NCBI RefSeq assembly: GCF_001956985.1
Contig: NZ_CP019082.1
Location: 6,386,001-6,450,000 of the forward strand
Reading direction: 5' to 3'
Length of the DNA stretch: 64,000 bases
Origin: Paludisphaera borealis
Lineage (GTDB): Bacteria; Planctomycetota; Planctomycetia; Isosphaerales; Isosphaeraceae
Shown here one piece after another: positions 61,282 to 64,000 of this stretch (position 1 is the stretch's first letter; each line of letters opens with the position of its first letter). A program made the translations under genes and the position numbers. Under the pieces are notes generated by a model. That model had not been told where the DNA came from. It made no database searches and worked only from the letters and a program-made list of their open reading frames with translations.

Positions 61282-63708
61282 ATGTCCGCGTTTCTCTCAT
61301 GGCCCATCATCTGGGCGCAGGCGGCCGCGGCCGCCCCGCCGCCCGAAATCTCCAAAGAGCTGCGCAACACGCTCTTCTGGTTCTTCCTCGCCGGCGAGCC
61401 GATGTTCTCGATCCCCGGCCTGCTGGGCGCGATGCTCACCTGGCTGAAGGCGATCAGCCTCCTCTCGCTGCTCGGCTGGCTCGGCTACTGGCTGTCGACC
61501 GCCGTCCGTGAGCGCGTCGTCGGCGTCGGCAAGTGGTTCGACTACTTCGGCGTCGCCGCGCTGGTCTTGATCCCCGCCACGGTGCTGGTCAAGGTCCTGG
61601 AGACCGAGAAGCGGATCACGGCGCACACCGTCGGCCCGATCCCCTTGACCTCGCTGCTTGGCTTCCTGGCCGTGGCCTGCGTCTTCGTTTGGGCGCTGAT
61701 CGGAATCTGGGGGACCATCCGACGTCTCGGTCGGCCGAGCGACTATCTCGTCACCGCCGGCGTTCTGGCGGCCTTCGCCCTGGGCATCGGCGTCGGAATC
61801 GTCATGGAGCAGAACAGCTTCCTGCCGCAGATGATGGCGGGCGCGAAGTCCACCTGGCAAGACGGCGTCGTCTTCGGCGCCAGGTTGAGCATGACGTACA
61901 TGGGTTACGTCGTGTTGCTTCGCGTCGGGCTGCTGTTCCTCGGCGAATTGCTGGCGGTCCGCGCCCGACGGCTCTACTCGATCGCTCGCGTCTGCCTCTA
62001 CGAGGCCAACCGGAAGATGTGGGCCCCGTGGGTCGTCATCATCGTCTTCGGCCTGGTCCTGGCCTTCACGCACTGGTTCTTGCAGGCGCCCCGCCCGGCC
62101 GAAATGAGTCGGCTGTACGTGGGAACGCTGACGCTGCTCTGCTCGCTCTTGCTCACCTCGATGGTGACGATCCTCACGCCGATCAGCCTGCCGACCGACA
62201 TCCAGCAGCAGACGATCTACACCGTCGTGACCAAACCGGTCCGCCGGCTTGAGATCATCTGGGGACGGATGATCGGCTACATGGCGCTGGTCACCGTGCT
62301 CGTCGTCGTCTTCGGCGGCGTCAGCTTGATTTACCTCTGGCGGACCGTGGGTTTGACCATCGACGCGACCGAGGCGGCGGCCGTCAAGGCCGAGAAAGAG
62401 AACCGCACCCGCGACCAGGCCCAGCTCAACGAACAAGCCCTTCAGCTCCGCTCGCGACTCCAGGCGCGGGTGCCGGTGATGGGCTCGCTGTCGTTCCTCG
62501 ACTCGAAGGGGACGCCGCACGCGATGGGCATCGACGTCGGCCAGGAACAGTCGATGAAGGAGCCCCGCAGCCACATCGAAGGCGCGACCCCGGCGACGGC
62601 CATCTGGCGGTACGGCATCGTCCCCGACCCGTTCTCGCCGGTCAACCGGCCGGTGATGCTCGACCGTCGCATCCCCGTCGACGACTTCCTCCCCCGCGGC
62701 ACGGTCGAGGGAGAGCTGAACCGGACTTTCGAAATCAACCAGCAGATCGCCGCGGCCGAGCAGGCGAAGAGCCAGCCCAACATCCCCCCCGCGGAGGTCA
62801 GCCGGCTCGACGGCGTCATCGCCCGCAACCGCGAGGAGCTCGAACGGGCCCAGCGCGAATACGAGGGGCTGAAGAAAAAGGCCGACGACCTTGATGCGGC
62901 GGGCAAGGCCGACGAGGCCACCGCGTTGCACGCGCCGCCGGTCACCCTCGAGATGAGCTTCAACGTCTACCGGACGACGAAGGGCCGGGTCGGCGAGCCG
63001 GTCTACGCCGAAATCCAGGTGTCGAACCCCAACACGGGGGCTGAGTACAGCGACATCTTCCCGATCAAGGAATATTACACCAACCGTGTGATCATCCCGG
63101 AGTCGTCGATCCTGGCCGGCTCGTTCGGCACGTTGAAGATCGAAGTCCACTGCATGAGCCCGACCCAGTACCTGGGGATGGCCGAGAGCGACCTCTACTT
63201 GCTGTCGAGCTCGGGGAGCTTCGGGTTGAATTACATGAAGGGGCTGCTCGGGATCTGGCTTCAGGCCATGATTCTGACGGCCATCGGCGTGTTCGCCGGC
63301 ACCTTCCTGAGCTGGCCCGTGGCCTTGCTGACGACGATCGCCTTCTTCATCGCCGGCCAGCTCGCGTTCGGCTTCCTCGTCGATTTCACCAGGCAGGCGA
63401 TCCTCGGCGGCGGCCCGTTCGAGTCGCTGATTCGGCTCGTCACGCACGACAACCAGATGTCGGAACTCGCGCCCACGGCCGGCGTGGTGGTCGCCAAGAC
63501 GCTCGACTCGCTGGTCATGCCGGTGATGTCGATGCTGGTCTACGTCGTCCCCAACTTCCAGGCCCTCGACGTCAGTAACAGCGTGGCCGACGGCTTCGCG
63601 GTGAGCTGGAGCCTGATCATCGCGAACACCCTGCTCGCGCTGGCGTACGCCTTGCCGTTCTCGATCGCCGGATACTTCATCCTCAAGAATCGCGAGGTGG
63701 CCGCATGA
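61282..63708 (+). CDS. Very large ABC-2 type transporter permease
   Basis: 808 residues. Hydrophobic helices occupy residues 55-360 (about nine, for example YLSIARVCLYEANRKMWAPW region) and 645-800 (about six), with a soluble segment of about 280 residues between (360-640) that includes a coiled-coil-like stretch (IARNREELERAQREYEGLKK) and a beta-rich part. The IYTVVTKPVRRLEIIWGRMI motif is typical of ABC-2 permeases that pair with NatA-type ATPases. The large middle segment is probably outside the cytoplasmic membrane. Ends in a 4-bp overlap (ATGA) with the next gene. Confidence 0.88.
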   Translation: MSAFLSWPIIWAQAAAAAPPPEISKELRNTLFWFFLAGEPMFSIPGLLGAMLTWLKAISLLSLLGWLGYWLSTAVRERVVGVGKWFDYFGVAALVLIPATVLVKVLETEKRITAHTVGPIPLTSLLGFLAVACVFVWALIGIWGTIRRLGRPSDYLVTAGVLAAFALGIGVGIVMEQNSFLPQMMAGAKSTWQDGVVFGARLSMTYMGYVVLLRVGLLFLGELLAVRARRLYSIARVCLYEANRKMWAPWVVIIVFGLVLAFTHWFLQAPRPAEMSRLYVGTLTLLCSLLLTSMVTILTPISLPTDIQQQTIYTVVTKPVRRLEIIWGRMIGYMALVTVLVVVFGGVSLIYLWRTVGLTIDATEAAAVKAEKENRTRDQAQLNEQALQLRSRLQARVPVMGSLSFLDSKGTPHAMGIDVGQEQSMKEPRSHIEGATPATAIWRYGIVPDPFSPVNRPVMLDRRIPVDDFLPRGTVEGELNRTFEINQQIAAAEQAKSQPNIPPAEVSRLDGVIARNREELERAQREYEGLKKKADDLDAAGKADEATALHAPPVTLEMSFNVYRTTKGRVGEPVYAEIQVSNPNTGAEYSDIFPIKEYYTNRVIIPESSILAGSFGTLKIEVHCMSPTQYLGMAESDLYLLSSSGSFGLNYMKGLLGIWLQAMILTAIGVFAGTFLSWPVALLTTIAFFIAGQLAFGFLVDFTRQAILGGGPFESLIRLVTHDNQMSELAPTAGVVVAKTLDSLVMPVMSMLVYVVPNFQALDVSNSVADGFAVSWSLIIANTLLALAYALPFSIAGYFILKNREVAA

Positions 63709-64000
63709 GACCCTCCAACCAGACCAAGAAGATCATCTACGGACTGGTCATCGTCCTCATCTTCGGGTCGATGTATCCTTATACGAAGTGGCTCGACCAG
63801 GAGAAGAAGGACCGCGACCTCGGCGAGGCGGCGATCGGCCAGATCGACACCGGCAGCTTCATGATGAAGTTGTTCCTGCTCGGCGGCTTCCGCGGCATCG
63901 TCGCCAACTATCTCTGGATCCAGGCCGAAGACCACAAGAAGAACCACGACTGGGACCGCCTCAAGGCCACGGTCGACCTGATCACCAAGCTCCAGCCCCA
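63705..64000 (+). CDS. Partial membrane-anchored protein, third gene of the ABC unit
   Basis: Starts at ATG 63705, overlapping the permease stop, and runs off the window after 98 codons. One N-terminal helix (KKIIYGLVIVLIFGSMYPYT), then a charged stretch and LLGGFRGIVANYLWIQAEDH. The layout suggests an envelope protein that works with the exporter. The family cannot be named from this part. Confidence 0.75.
   Translation, partial: MRPSNQTKKIIYGLVIVLIFGSMYPYTKWLDQEKKDRDLGEAAIGQIDTGSFMMKLFLLGGFRGIVANYLWIQAEDHKKNHDWDRLKATVDLITKLQP

Noticed and set aside
1-64000. CRISPR arrays, rRNA genes, intact insertion sequences or prophage
   Set aside because: No regularly spaced repeats, no rRNA-like sequence, and no transposase, integrase or phage structural motif was recognised in any frame.

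Overview
The window is GC-rich bacterial DNA with long spurious antisense frames, and most genes are ordinary chromosomal housekeeping genes. Several things point to a planctomycete, most likely of the Isosphaeraceae type: a paralogous family with an N-terminal NRANAKKSCGPKT-type motif (53308-54675), a PEP-CTERM tail, short palindromic repeats built on TGCACTCGCTGGCGCTTCGG and GTAGGGGCGCCCCTTGTGGG, GH57 glucan enzymes next to glgA, and coiled-coil/membrane proteins without clear relatives elsewhere. The taxonomic call is an inference from gene content, not from a marker gene search.

Left end (1-6208, minus strand): a clear cobalamin riboswitch heads a six-transmembrane DUF6580-type protein, metE (B12-independent methionine synthase), a second short MetE-like protein, and the start of a class I ribonucleotide reductase large subunit (nrdA). 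This reads as one B12-repressed unit of B12-independent isozymes. nrdA carries a one-base frameshift in a G run. From 6209 to 9319 there is a gene-poor, apparently decaying stretch with a degenerate tRNA-Arg and an orphan PEP-CTERM tail.

9320-24508: a YhiN/BaiN-type flavoprotein, a cluster of short palindromic repeats, an AAA+ ATPase, then a tightly packed unit csrA - glycerate kinase - thiL - tsaE (minus), with a divergent YfhO-like membrane protein and argC (plus). A peptidoglycan-binding membrane protein, an enoyl reductase-like MDR protein, a ribosome hibernation factor and a four-S1-domain RNA-binding protein follow.

24872-40126: RraA-like protein, nfo, ppk, a GT-C membrane glycosyltransferase, a gene-poor 1.4 kb gap, an ECF sigma factor, a neutral-ceramidase-like secreted protein, mutS, a STAS anti-sigma antagonist with its own terminator, queF and a SAM hydrolase/adenosyltransferase (DUF62).

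40296-52554: a DUF58 protein with a membrane partner, then an alpha-glucan locus (GH57 glucanotransferase, galT-like, GH57 amylase-type, glgA), a Rad52/DdrA-type annealing protein and two membrane proteins with a shared terminator. 52555-55064 carries two palindromic mobile-element-like repeats and the planctomycete paralogous gene. 55065-58737 holds lnt, moeA and trpG/pabA. The right end (58985-64000, plus) holds a small His-rich secreted protein with a second homopolymer frameshift and an ABC-2-type exporter (ATPase, very large permease, partial third gene). I saw no CRISPR array, rRNA operon, prophage or intact insertion sequence.
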